Part shown: piece by piece, positions 33,901 to 48,400 of the stretch
Layout of the letters: the number at the start of each line of letters is the position of its first letter
How positions within the stretch are numbered: the first letter of the stretch is position 1
NCBI GenBank assembly: GCA_016169945.1
Contig: JADLSH010000393.1
Coordinates: 10,515,501 to 10,579,500 of the forward strand
DNA: 64,000 bases
Reading direction: 5' to 3'
Source of the DNA: Trachythela sp. YZ-2020
Taxonomy: Eukaryota > Cnidaria > Anthozoa > Malacalcyonacea > Clavulariidae
The notes under the pieces: model-generated
Told to the model about the DNA's origin: nothing
Databases searched by the model: none
What the model saw: only the letters and a program-made list of their open reading frames with translations
Translations under genes and position numbers: made by a program

Positions 33901-36900
33901 CAACCACAGGGCAGTCAGCAGTAATGTGCTCGTCCAGGATTGTACTTCTGTTCATACTCATCTCTAATAGTTTATCGTTACTTTCAGATTGTATATTTAT
34001 ATCAACAGGAACAAAACTAATTCACTGGCACTTGTAATTGTATAAGGAGCAAATATTATTTCAAAACTTGAGAATAAGGTTCCAAAAGTTAAAAACTGCA
34101 TTAAAAATCTTGAATTCTTATATAGGTGTAAAAACTCCACAATGTTGATTAAAAATCCTCTCAGGAAGCACGGAAAATGCACTTAAAAAATACAAAAGCT
34201 GCGCTTGCTGAGGCTTAGCAACTAACATCTCTTTTTTTGGCCTGCGTCGTCGGTAAATTTTGGAATGAGCACTCCCGAGTGGAAACGTTCTCGGTACGCC
34301 ACTGATAGTATGACTGTTCATCTATCCAACAATGGCAATGTCAAGTTGGCATGGTGATGTTTCAACTGTGCAAAGAATTTGTTTGGGTTCAAGTAATTTT
34401 CATCAAAGGACATTCACACTTGAATAACAAGACACTGTAACCAACCAGTGAGACCACACTGAGTGTGATGTTTAATTTGAATGTGTGCCACATGTGTGCA
34501 TGAGCCTTTTGTTATGCACACCTTTTTCAAGATCTGCAAGAAACGACTTTAATGACATGCTAACATTATTTTATGAATTGTCTGAAATTATTTATGTATC
34601 AAAGACGTCAATATAACTTCAAATTTATCAATTATTGCCATTGGTCTGGACAATAAATGTTGCTGCTAATTTACATGCATGCAGGCATTTCTCAACCCTT
34701 TAGTACAAAGACAATGATATGTGTCAGTGACTCTTGGTTTACTGGGTCACTGAGGAATGCTATTTGTCATCCTTTGTTTTCATCAGGGCAAGGCTGGCTA
34801 AAACACTCTAACTGATTCATGGGCATTAAAAATGTAATATGGCGCTGTTGCAGGCACACAAACATCTTAGGACCACTTTTTCCATTTTATTGTCTGGAAA
34901 AAAGGCAGTATGTTAAGGAAAACGTCAATAACTTCAAACTTATACCATTCATATTCATTGAATATTTTCAGAATGACAATGATAATGTGAGGGTTGTTGT
35001 ACGATGTCGTCCATTAAGTAAAAAAGAACAAGCAAGTGGCTGTAAGGTAGTGGTGAATGTTGATGAAAGAACTGGCACACTAAGTATAAAGAATGAAGGT
35101 GGAAGACCAGGGGACCCCAGTAAAAAAGACTTTTCATTTGATAGAGTATTTGCACCTGGATGTAAACAAGTAGATATTTATAATGACGCTGCTAGACCCA
35201 TTGTTGAGAGTGTCCTTGAAGGATATAATGGTGAGAGTTTTTCTTCAATACAGTAGCAGCTAACATTGTTTCACTGAAGTGGATTTTCTCATTAAGATAT
35301 CACTCTAATATATTTTGTTTTAAACAGCAAGTTTTTGTCATTGATCATAATCAAATTAATATAACAGATGATTTAATACACCAATGAGCTAGGTGTAAAA
35401 CATTTTCAAAGTGCTGTAGGTTGGTTGGGGAGGGGCTATAGACAAAACTCTAGCTAGGAAGGTTTGAAATCTATAATCTGTGATCATGGTCTTTTCTACA
35501 TTCTGGGGACTGAAATGCAGAAACCTCAACGTTTCAAAATCTAATAATAGGCGGCGGAACCGGGGAGGGGGGCTCAGATGTTCAGACTGGGAGAACTTGT
35601 CAAAATGTTCAGACTGGGAGAACTTAATATGAAGGTGTCAAATTCTTCGCTGGCTGAAATGCAAAATGAACAAAATGACTTGGTTTATGCACGTCAAATC
35701 CTCCCTAGATCGTAGGAAATGCCATCTCAGAAACTCTATATTTCAACATTTTCTGGGAGAGCATGCCCCTGGGTACCCCTATAGTTTGTCTAGGCCCCGC
35801 AACCAAACCAATCTTCCGCCGCCTATGAATCTTATTTTTACCTTTTAAAAAGCTGTTGAACTGGCAACCAAACGAGTACAATCGAGATGTCACAATTTTT
35901 TAATTGTTACAATACTTTGATCTCAGGTGTTGTCCCCCTATAGTTTGTCTAGGCCCCACAACCAAACCAATCTTCCGCCGCCTATGAATCTAATCCTCCC
36001 AGAACGATTGTTTCAGGCAACGTAACACAATAATAAAAATTCAGTATATAATAACCCTCCCCTTTGGATGGGGCTAGCCGCCTCCAGCACTGTGTAAACT
36101 GTAATACAGTTTATTTTACTTAGAAAATTAAATTTAATAGGAACAATATTTGCATATGGTCAAACTGGTACAGGCAAGACATTCACAATGGAAGGTGTGC
36201 GTTCCGCACCAGAACTACGGGGAATCACACCTAACTCTTTTGCCCATATATTTGGTCATATTGCCAAAATGGCTGGTGATGTCAGGTAAATAAATATTGA
36301 GTTATTATTAACCAAGCGAATTGCTTAACATGACTTAACAATAAAAAGTCAAGTCTTTTAAATAATGAGAATGTCGTGCAACAAAAATGTGTGCATAAAT
36401 TAGTAAAAAATTACATGGAATAGTCCTCCAAAGAGCATTGAAGTCTGCTTTCAATGGATCATATGACAGTTTCTATGGTGGTAGCGTTCCAAGTCCCTTT
36501 CTTTGCATAGGTTCAATATTCCCTTAACAAAAGGTTATGCATCCAATGCTCCAATGGAGATGAAGAAAACTGCGAGAAAGCTGCGAACCACTGACAATCC
36601 CTCGCATTTTTCCTGCCCATACACACTCTATACATACTCTATACATACTCTATACATACTCTATACATACTCTATACACACTCTATACATACTCTATACA
36701 TACTCTATACATACTCTATACATACTCTATACATACTCTATACATACTCTATACATACTCTATACATACTCTATACATACTCTATACATACTCTATACAT
36801 ACTCTATACATACTCTATACATACTCTATACATACTCTATACATACTCTATACATACTCTATACATACTCTATACATACTCTATACATACTCTATACATA

Positions 36901-39900
36901 CTCTATACATACTCTATACATACTCTATACATACTCTATACATACTCTATACATACTCTATACATACTCTATACATACTCTATACATACTCTATACATAC
37001 TCTATACATACTCTATACATACTCTATACATACTCTATACATACTCTATACATACTCTATACATACTCTATACATACTCTATACATACTCTATACATACT
37101 CTATACATACTCTATACATACTCTATACATACTCTATACATACTCTATACATACTCTATACATACTCTATACACACTCTATACACACTCTATACACACTC
37201 TATACACACTCTATACATACTCTATACATACTCTATACATACTCTATACATACTCTATACATACTCTATACATACTCTATACATACTCTATACATACTCT
37301 ATACATACTCTATACATACTCTATACACTATATATTCAGTCTTTACCTTGTTTTTTGTTGAAGGTTTCTTGTACGAGTTTCATATTTAGAAATCTATAAT
37401 GAAAGTGTGCGTGACTTACTTGGAAAAGATCAAAATGCACAACTAGAAGTAAGTATCCTAAAATATTTATGAGGGTTACGCACAAGTGATTTTATAGTAA
37501 AATGCACAATCGAGTCTATTTAAAGACTTTAAAAACGTCGCTTTAATATACTCTTTATCAGGAATATAATAAGGAGTGTTTAATCAGGTGTAACGTTACT
37601 ATAGATGACATATAATGGGAGATTTAAATTTTTTATACCCTTTGAGGCCTCTGATTATTTTTACCTTTTAAAAAGCTGTTGAACTGGCAACCAAACGAGT
37701 ACAATCGAGGTGTCACAATTTTTTACCGTAGATATATTACCTATAAATGATGACGTCATGAAGAGAAAAAACTTAATTGTTACAATACTTTGATCTCAGG
37801 TGTTGTAAGAAAGTTGCGGAATTCAAATTTAAGTTAATTCTTTAAAATGCTGCCGAGTTGTATTTCTCCAAATTTTACAGTGTACAATTTTCTAAAACTG
37901 CGATCTCCAGTTGACTTTGGAACACCAATTGATTGTTGTTGGAAAATGTTTTATCGTTATGGACGCGGGTATTCTATAATCTATAAATTCTGTTTTGGCA
38001 CGATATGAGACATGCTTTTCTTGATGCGATTTTGGTTAAAAAACTGTTTTAATAGGTAAAAGAAAGGCCAGACATTGGAGTATATGTCAAAGATTTGTCT
38101 GCTTATGTTGTTAATAATGCAGATGACATGGACAAGACGATGACACTAGGAAATAAAAACCGTAAGTAAATATGGTACATGGTATAGAGAACTTACACGG
38201 TATAGTTACGTACACGGGTGGCGATGTATAGAAAGTGAGTTAGTTCAAGATGGAAGGCAACTGTGTGCTAGATAGAGCTAACTAAAGAAAGCACGGGTGA
38301 GACTAGCATGCGCGTTGTTAGCGATCTGGCTCTCACTGCTGAGTTAAGCACGATCAGTTAATCATAAAAGTGAAGAAAATGTTCATATTAAAGTTTAGTT
38401 ACTTCAGAATGACCTTATATTGGACAAGACCACTCCTTGTTCACGTTGGTCATAAGAGTAGCATGCTCGGAGCTACCCTACGATTACTACAGGTAAGCCT
38501 TCCGCGTCCAGTGCAGAAGACCCGCGTTGTTCTACGTACTGCAGAGACCCGAAGGAAAGGAACGGTCTTGTACCCTAACTGACTGACCAGTAATAAGGCT
38601 TGAGCTTCACGCAAAGATTGAAAATTGTGTAGTTGTACACTTTGCATAGCAAAAAACAATTTAATTAATTTGTACATTATTTTCCAAGGTTCTGTTGGTT
38701 CTACAAACATGAATGAACATTCTTCCAGATCACATGCGATATTTACAATTACGATTGAACGAAGCGAGAAAGGAATTGATGGTCAACAACATGTTCGTAT
38801 GGGAAAACTTCATATGGTTGATTTAGCTGTAAGTCAATCACTTATATTCATACCATATGCATGCACATGCTCAGAAATATAGTGATCGTGCGAGGAAGTG
38901 TCATATTCTATGTAAGTGTGTGTACTCTCTTGCAGCATATCAGTGACCAGTATTACTAAATATTAGGAAATTATATAAATTAAACCATAAATAGTGTTGC
39001 CTGCTTGCAGGCTAGAACACCCGTACACAACAGGGCGGCTTCGAAGAATCACGGAAGAATAAATGTTCTGATATGCCAAATATATCGCTGACGTTTGACT
39101 AAAATTTTAAAAATTAACATGGAAATATACTAAATATTTTATGCAGATTTTCGGAAGGAAGAATGCTGCAAACAAATTGCAGCCGTTTCTGACGTTTTAA
39201 TATTTTCCTTCAAACATATGTTTTCACTTCTGAACTAAGCGTATTAAAAGCGAGTAAAAAGGTATTATCCACTCCACTGTATAATAGTTCCAACCGAATT
39301 TACTTGCTTGCTTACCTGCCTTCCTGCCTGCCTGCCTGCTTCTTACCTACTGTATTTACTTACTAACCAACTCGCATTTTGCAACATATTTGCAACGTTT
39401 TGTTGAAAATACATGTAGGTCACAGTTTTGTACATTTCATACTTGTTTTCATAAATTCGTTGACACGACCCCGCCCAGTTCTGTAAGCTTGTGTCTCTTG
39501 CTTATTTTTCTTCTTGTCAAATCTCTGTTCATTTTGAAACACACCTTGAAGTGATGTGAAAATCACGAACAAATACGAGAAGACAAAGGTGGAATTAACA
39601 ATCGATCCATGAAACCAAACAACCAACTGAATGCCATTAAGGTGGCTATCTTGAGATATATCCAAAGCATGATTTGTTCCGGTGTTAGATGATGCTATAA
39701 AAACAGTTTTAGAACGTTCCATGTGAATATGAACCACAGTAAAAATGAAAAATATAACGTTGAAAACTAGGATCATACCAACAGGAATTCTTGAGCGCCT
39801 TTGTTCTCATACCAACATATTTGTGATTGATCGTTCGTGTAGAACTTGTAAACATCTTGTTGATCTGCGCATGTCCCAACAAAAATGGCTGGAATACAAC

Positions 39901-42900
39901 ACGTTATGATACAGTACCTCAGAATTTTTCTATTTTCATCATTCCTTGGTATATTTCTTCGAACATCTTTGATTGATTTTTTTTTTATTGATTGACTTTA
40001 ATAATCGTAATTTGCAGTTAAATAAAAACAACTGAATTGTATACGATGTACAATGGACCTAATAATATAAACTATTGTTGAAGACTGTTAGCGATTATGA
40101 ATGAGTTCTTATACCGATCAGTTCGAATTCGAGGTATAGAGAATTTACTACATCGTCTTAGGGAATATGAACAGACTTTTTCCTGAGGGACTAATGAGTG
40201 TAATTTATGATCTTGATCTTGGGCTTCTTCAAAGAGTTTGAGGCAAGCAGCTGATCTACGATCAGACAATGAATCTAACATCGAGATTTTGATAGCGTTA
40301 TCGTAAGAGAGGTCCGGATATACTCTTCTCAGGAAACGTTTTTGTACCCTCTCAATCTCTTGGTTTAGATATTTTGGCAACGAGTTATGAAACACAGGCG
40401 ACGCGTATTCCAAGATCGACCGGATACATGCACAATAAATCAGTATAATATCTTCAGTGGGGACCTTTGCTCGTTTAAGTTGCGTTATCAGATATAATCT
40501 CTTGGTAGCTTTAGAAACGATTTCTTCTACGTGTGCTCTCCATTTTAGATTACTACTGACTGTAAGTCCAAGGATTTTAGCATGGCTCACTATCTCGAGT
40601 TCTTTGCCATTGAAAAGCCTTACGAGGTTGGCTTGTTTAAGATTACTATTCCTAAAATCAATACTAAGTTCTTTACTTTTATCTTCGTTTATTCAAACTG
40701 ACTTGGTTACAGTCCAATTTTGAACCTCGTCAACACTAAACTGAATTGTGCTACGTTGATCTTTTAAATTTCCGAAATAGTAGTGTCATCCGAATCTTTG
40801 GGAAAAACAATTGTTCGTTAATTTTACCCGCTGCATACGGCCAGTAAGAAAATCCAAGATCCAGTTTATTGTAGAAGGGGGAAGGTTAAGTTGTTTGATT
40901 TTGCCAGAAAGTCGCTTGTATTCCTCGAAGCTATATGTTTGTTTGTTAATACAAGCTAGTTGTCGATAGGTGGTTTTAAAGACCGTAAATATTTCTTTAC
41001 GTATAATTATGTTGAATTCTGTTGTAAAAAATAATAGTCTTTTCAGCAGAAGTGGCTTTCTCTTGACATCGGAATGATTGTGAAATGGCGTTTTCTGTTG
41101 GTTGTTCATTGTCTCGTTTTCGCGTTTTGCTAAACCTAATGTTTGCTCAGAGGTTAACCACAACCTAAATATAACCACGAAGTAATTTGGTCGTCCTTTT
41201 ATAGAATATAATTTGTCCATTTGTGAAATCTTCATGTTAAATGTTTTTCTCAGAGACGAATAAATATTCTTCTTGGATACCGAAGCAGTATGTTTCTCAG
41301 AACTGAAGCGCACTGCCACCAAATATTTATCAATGTTCTTCTTTGGCACTTTCCAAGATTTAGTGCGTGAACAAATTTCTAGCTTGGAGTCGTAATGTGT
41401 CGTGGCGCAGGTAGCCTGCATGCGGGTGGAATAACCGTTATTTGTAATATCAAATACAAGTGATAAAGATGCTATCTTTGGTATATGCTCAATGTGTGGA
41501 CCACATGTTTGTTGTGTATATTGTTTTCCCGTACACCTCACGCACCATATGTTTCTGTAATTTGTTCCATTCACCTCGACAACTCCAACTGGACCTCTTA
41601 CACATTGTTCATAATAAGGATTTGTACTTGAACAATATTCTACTAGGTTTGGAAAACATTCACGAGTTTCGTAATCTTCTCTTGGTTGAAAAATTATGCT
41701 TTCGTTGCCACAGTACTTTAAAGCAAGCATCATTTTCTCGTTTATCGTAGATATTGATGATGGCGGAAGAATATCACAATTTATTTTTACCACAAAATAT
41801 TGAATATGATTTTCTCTATTACACATTGCGCAATATTCGTTACGATATACTATGCTGTTCCTGCCATGTACAGGAATTAACTTACGTATATTATTGTCAC
41901 TCCACGATTCTTTATCAGCATTCTCGCATTTCAAAGATATTTCATTTCTGCGTTTATTTCTTGGACATTTATTGACCACCCAAATGGGAACATTTGAAAA
42001 GTCGTTGATACAAGAAAGTTGTTCAAATTTCAAACGTGCAGGAGTTCTGACTGTTGTGTTTCCATGATAGTACTGATAGTCAGCACAGCAATCGTTAAAG
42101 AATGTGCAATTACATTGACATTTACGCCAATGTTCAGTCTCCTGGACGCAGGTGTAATTACAACACGAGAACTGACTCGGACAACTTAGTTTTTGGCTTA
42201 TATTGTGGTAAAAATCTTTGACGCTCCTTGTATTTCTCACCTTGACATCTAAATTGATGGAAGAAAAGTTGTTTAGTATCCATTGCAAATGGTCTACATG
42301 ATTTTTTCGATTATAAAACATTGTGTTTTTTTATATATCTACCCGAATGATATTAATTAATATTTTTTCGGGATTTTCGTTCCTTTTTTCTGGTTCTCCA
42401 GAAATGGTATCCCACATTTTTCGAAGAAAGAAAATATCATACCATTAGGAGATTTTAATGCTCGTACAGGAAAACTTGGAGATTTTGTTCCATGGTTGAT
42501 ATTATCACTGAAAACTCTTTCAACCCTTTAACGACAGAAAATCTTGATAATGTATTAACAAACATGGTTAACGTTTGATAGAACTAGGATATTTATGGAA
42601 AAGACGAGATTTATTGAAGTACGAAGGAGTTCAATACAATATTTACAGCACTAATTTCTTTCAGTCTTTATTTCAAATGATCTAAACACACACAGGGACC
42701 TCTTAAACCGGCAGCTACGAAATGAACACCATGTTGCCCTCAATAAGTAAAAGCAAAATGATGCATTTAATGAAAAGAAAATTGATGAATTGGAAAAAGG
42801 CTTAAAATTGGAATGAGAAAACATGAATGACAATTATATGACCACACATAGATGACCAATGCATGTTTATCGTATTTCATGCAAATCTCTGCGTGTAAAA

Positions 42901-45417
42901 CCTATAAATTGGGCCCTAAACAGCAAAATATCTCTCAAGAATTGAGAATGTTTGGGAATATGCTAGAGGAACATAATTATCTAGATGATCCTATCACAGA
43001 CGACGAAATATTGCGTGCAGCCAAGAAAATAAAAAATAAATCTGTAACAAATTGGATTTCCATCTAGAAAAAGGAACACCTGCATGATCGCATATCGATC
43101 AAAACAAGAATGGGAAAGTTTATGCATCCTTTCTTGCCATTTTAGGAAAGTCTTCTATTCTGTTTGACACAAAGGCTTATTCTATAAGTTGGTGGGTGTT
43201 TCTTCAAATCAATCAAAATGTCTATTCTAATTCTAAATGAGCAGATCTTGCTCTATAGAATACCATCCTTTATTATTTCAAATGTGTAATCCAACGAAAT
43301 ACATGCAGAGTCAGACCCCTTCACACTTCACATCAAATTAAGCTGTCTTCTCAATGACATCATATTATTTATTCAAAGTTTGGATTGCAGATATGTGGAC
43401 ACAAATTTAGAAAAAGATTGGCTGATCGTGAAAAATTTAATGAAAACAGAAATAGTGATGGTTCAAAAAGGGAACGCTGAAACAGTAAAACCTATTAGTA
43501 ACAAAAATATCAAATTCGTACAAGACTATTGTAGCCTATATATATAGATAGATATATATAACCGAAATAGCGAATTCAGAATTGCCAAACAACAATTAAC
43601 ACGCAAACTTTCTTGATTTCTAAAGATTTCGTTTTATGGCAATGCTGTATTGGCATTCGAAAATATTTTAACTGCTATATCCTCAAATTCAAGAACTCGA
43701 ATCAACTTTAATCCACTTGCTAAATTTATTACTAACAACATAAACAAAGCTTTATTTGATTCTAGAAACACAACCTTGAAAACTCCTCCAAACTGTGTTT
43801 CTGCTTTCAAAAGAGTATCACTTAGAGGAACACCTTACAACTAAAAACACCCATCAAAGAAAAAAGATTTACGAACTTTAGATTATGCAACTACAAAATG
43901 GAAAAGTAGAAAATGAAGAGCACTTTGTCAGTGTCATGTAAAGCATGTAGGATATGGTTGAAGGGGAAAGCACTGATAAAAGGAACTGACAGAAGAGAAC
44001 AAACACTGTACTAATTGATGCAACGAAATCTATACTGGCCAAGAAGTGATCTCATCATTATCAAAATCTATTTCATACTGTTTCACAGAAAGAGATCATT
44101 TAAACGTTTTAAAACCAGGAACGCCATCAACTAATATCAAATTCTCTTACTTGCTTCTTTTTCATGTACACATGCAGTTTGCATACAGGAAGCCAGGCCA
44201 GCGTTGTTAAATATTATCACTTCTATAATTTATATTACTTTATATATATTGTATGCTTAATTTAGCGCGCAATACCTGTAAAAAGGTTAACTTTACCTTA
44301 CCTTTCCTATTTGGTATTATTTTCAAATTTTGACTTTCATTAGGTTTTTCTTTCCATGAATTTCGCTTTTTCACTGATTCAGTAAACGTGATTGTTAATT
44401 TTGTACTTTCACTGCTTATTAAAAGAACATTAAGAATGAACAATATTTGTAGGCAAGGGACCCAGTTGTTCACACTATACATGTTCGCTTATGTCCTTAT
44501 TCCTTGCGGCAAAAACTAAATTTCAAATTGTTTTCAACAATGAAATCGTTAAAATATTGAAAAATATTAACGGTATTAAATATATATGTACGTGTCATGA
44601 ATTGATGTCGACCGACTGTTTGATCACTTAATGTCTAATGTACGTATTTATATAGAATGTGGTGTGCAAACAGATTGCATCCATTACATGGTATTAATTA
44701 TTCATTAAAATTATAGGCATATAGATAACATGATATTATTCGGATTCATGTACTTTAGTTAATTTGTTTTCCAGCTGGAATATATATACAAATTTAAAAT
44801 TTCAATAAACGCGCAAAGATTTAATATTATAATGCTATCAAATATAGTGCAGAGGCGGATAATTTTTAGATGTTGATATATCGTTTGGAAATAAATAATA
44901 TCGCAGAAGCTTCTTATAGTAATCTTTGGTAGATAGATAGACAGCTTTCATGAAAAAATATTGTATTTACTATAAGCGATAATACCTGTCAAAGAAATAT
45001 GTAAGCAAACTTTGTTATCTTCCAAATAAATGACCATTTACATTATGTAAAATGTAAAATGTCAATTTTAGATTCCATGTTGTCAACCGTTTATCACATG
45101 GTACGGTTAAGTTGAATTATCATTCACATAATTATATTCTCAATTGTCATTGGCTAATTCACCTACAGATAACTGGTGTAAATAATACGTCAGCTGCAAA
45201 TAACTGGTGCAAACAGTTTATTGAGCATGCGCACTTTCGGCAAGCACTGCTTAGCTGCAAAATATCGGTTTCTTTAGCCATTTTATAATCATTAGTAAAC
45301 ATGGCCCGTTTTGCAGAGCTGTCGAAAGACGATTTGACCTGTTTGCTCGACCAAAAAGATGCTGACAACACGAAGAAGGCGACCAAAGTTGCACTAAATG
45401 TTTTTGCAGTAAATGAT

Positions 45418-45451
<34 letters not shown>

Positions 45452-48400
45452 CGTGATTTATCAGTGTCTCGCAGATCAATTATTTGCCTCTGCCTTCGGC
45501 ATCGGCAAATAATTGATCTGCTCGCCACTGATAAATCACGATATTTTGCTCAACCTCGTCCAATAATTGTATATTATCAGCAGATATTTTGGCGTTAACG
45601 TTCATTGGATAAAAACTTCGACAATTATTCGTTGTTAAACAAAATACCAAAATAAAGAACATAAATATATTTGGGTTAAGAGATTGATTTTATAGAATTT
45701 CTTTAATTATTTTGATATTTTACACTCGCGGAGTTTTATAGGGATGTGTGGGCGAAGATGAGACCCTGGGAAGTAGGAACAAGGTTGGATTTCATCATGC
45801 ACTGACAACCACTGACAATAAAGTCTCTCGAGGCCTCTGTGGGGGCTCTCACTTTAACAATTTATCCTTAAAATCAGGAATTTTGGTGTTTCAAATCACT
45901 ATAATAAACTCCTTCTCGTGTATGATATATTACTTCCAGATTAAGATCATGCAATCTGCACAAATATAGGGGGGGGGGGGGGCTGCCCCCCAAATCAACA
46001 TGGGATTTTAACAAGGGGCGCTCCCCCTTCATCAGTGTAATCTATATTCTATAATGATACTTATTAAAGGTATGTGACAGTACGTGAATATATTTGCAGG
46101 GTTCTGAGCGTCAGTCGAAGACAGGTGCAACAGGTCAGAGATTAAAAGAAGCAACAAAAATCAACTTATCTTTAGCAACTCTTGGTAATGTTATTTCAGC
46201 TCTAGTGGATGGCAAGAGCACTCATATTCCGTACAGAAACTCAAAACTGACTCGGCTTCTTCAAGATTCCCTGGGAGGAAACTCAAAGACAGTAATGGTA
46301 CGTAACGCGAATGATCACCGGAAATATACCATCGTTTGCATCTAAGAATGAACAGAAACTTGCATGTTTGTCAAGCGCATTTGAGAGATTATAATCTGAT
46401 CAGCCCATCACAGTTAATTAGCCTTATTGGCTAAACTAATTGCAAATGCTCTTACCAAACATGAATGTATATTACGTGAAAATAGACAATCTCTTTTCTG
46501 CTACTCTTCATCCTTAGTTGCAAATGAGCCTCAGAGGTATTTAGAATTTCGATGTTTGCTGAAGGCTTTTTGATCTTGTAATGAATGTGGTACTCTTTTA
46601 CACACGCAGAAAGTTTATTCCACGGTTTCAATAGTTAAGTTTCTTTGTGTTCTCATGAGTTTGTTTGTTTCTTATGAATCGTTAGAAAACTTATTTCAGA
46701 AAATCTCATTTTAGAAGTAGAATATCGTATAACCTGAACTGTGTCTGTGCGCGGTGGCAACCGTTTTTACTGTGTCTAACGGTAGACGACTATATTTGTC
46801 AATGGGACACCTTTAGAAAAAATTAGTATGAAATATTAAGGTTGGGAAGGCTTCATTATTAAAACACCTATGAATATGTCTTGTTATAGATCGCCAATAT
46901 TGGACCAGCAGGCTATAATTTTGATGAAACTATCAGTACGTTAAGGTAAACTTGATGTTACATTTCTGCGTTAGGTTCCCTGTTATACGTTCCAGGGTCA
47001 TTATCACCCCTGCATGTGACCACAGTTAATGAAATAAGACATTATCACCAATATAAAATATTTTCTATATTAGATATGCCAATCGTGCTAAGAATATCAA
47101 GAACAAAGCGACTATTAATGAAGATCCGAAGGATGCTTTACTTCGAGAGTTTCAGAACGAAATTGAGAAGCTCAAGAAACGATTAGCTGATGGTAATACA
47201 AAGTGATTATTGGTTTATTAATGTTTTCCCCCACGCACATTTACAACTTCACGAATCTTGAAACCTGGTGCAGTATATAAGTTGGTATTTAAAACCTAGG
47301 ACTGGATAATGTTTTTATCAAGTCCTAGGACTGAATACAAATATTAATTCAACGTTAGGTTTGGATAATGTTTTGATTGTTGTTATAGGGGTTGGGAGAC
47401 TGAGGATTTTGGGGTTTTATTTACCTAAAATGTAAAAATGTCTAATCTATATTCTGTACTGTGCGAAACCTGACAGAGTATAATACTTCTGATAATGGAT
47501 ATATTTGTTTTTAACATCAATATCTTGTATCTTCAGATGGCGGAAGTGGTGACTCAGACGATGATATTGAAGAAGAAGGAGGTGAAGAAGGAGAAACACG
47601 AAGACGAAAACGCAAGGAGAAAAAAGGTCGGTCCAGTCAGGTCCAACTCTAGGCAACATTTTTTTAATAATCATGCATGCACTTACTGTAAAAACTCCCA
47701 ATGCGCCCGTTATCTCTAACTACGACTCAATTGAGTACCTCTGTACGTATAGTTTCAAATAAAAGATGGTTAGAAACTTCGATTGAGGTTAAATAGGACT
47801 CATTAGTCAAATGGCCTTCTCCACAAATACGAAAAAAATCCGAAATACAAAACTACAAAGAACTGCTAAAATCTAAAAATTTCTATTTCAAAAACTGCAA
47901 CAATATAACGCCCGGAAGTCAGAAGAGTGCCTTGTTTATGCGATTTTTTGTTTCTTGCTATACTCATTAGGCAGAAGATGTTTATCGCCTGGTAAAGTGG
48001 CTGAAATGAAATTAAAAATTGAGGCGGAGAAGAAAGCTTTGGTTGAAAAGAAAGACATGCAAGAAGAAGAGAAAAATAGAGCAGCTCAGGAATTAGAAAA
48101 ACGAGAAGAAGATCTCGTAGAAGCAGAGTAACATATTTCAGTTGTTATGAATTTTTTAGTCAATCTTTTCAGAAATGTTGATTATTTTCCACATTTACCT
48201 CCGGGGATGAGAGCAGCATCGGATTTGAAGTCCGAGCAATGACATGAACCAGCTACTGAAATTCGATTCAGTCTAAACTTGCACGTGTAAATTTATCTCA
48301 TACTCCTTATTTTCACAGTTCTTTATCCAATCCTACGATTGGATTAAACTCCATCCAGTTCTTAGACTGGAACCAACTTTATCCAGTCCTAGGTCTGGCA

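Larger units (their letters stand above)
31000..34971 (+). other. KIF3A intron 1, repeat-rich
   Basis: About 4 kb between the 7-codon first exon (donor gtaagt at 31000) and exon 2 (acceptor ag at 34970-34971). It contains an inverted-repeat-ended stretch at about 31.11-31.73 kb, a C/T-rich short tandem repeat at about 32.46-32.52 kb, and a cluster of tRNA-derived repeats at 32.8-33.57 kb. No coding exon is visible inside. Confidence 0.6.

Noticed and set aside
34819..34971. KIF3A N-terminus taken from the ATG at 34819
   Set aside because: The 51 extra residues resemble no kinesin start, and a good acceptor (tattttcag) lies exactly where family similarity begins.
36620..37330. CRISPR-like array
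   Set aside because: The repeat is a contiguous tandem array without spacers in a eukaryotic intron.
36503..37399. A 298-residue open frame of [11 protein letters not shown] repeats
   Set aside because: It is the 11-bp minisatellite read through; the unit lacks stops in every frame, so the ORF has no coding meaning.
45480..45662. Minus-strand ORF of 60 codons
   Set aside because: Falls within the foldback element arms; the palindrome explains the open frame on both strands.
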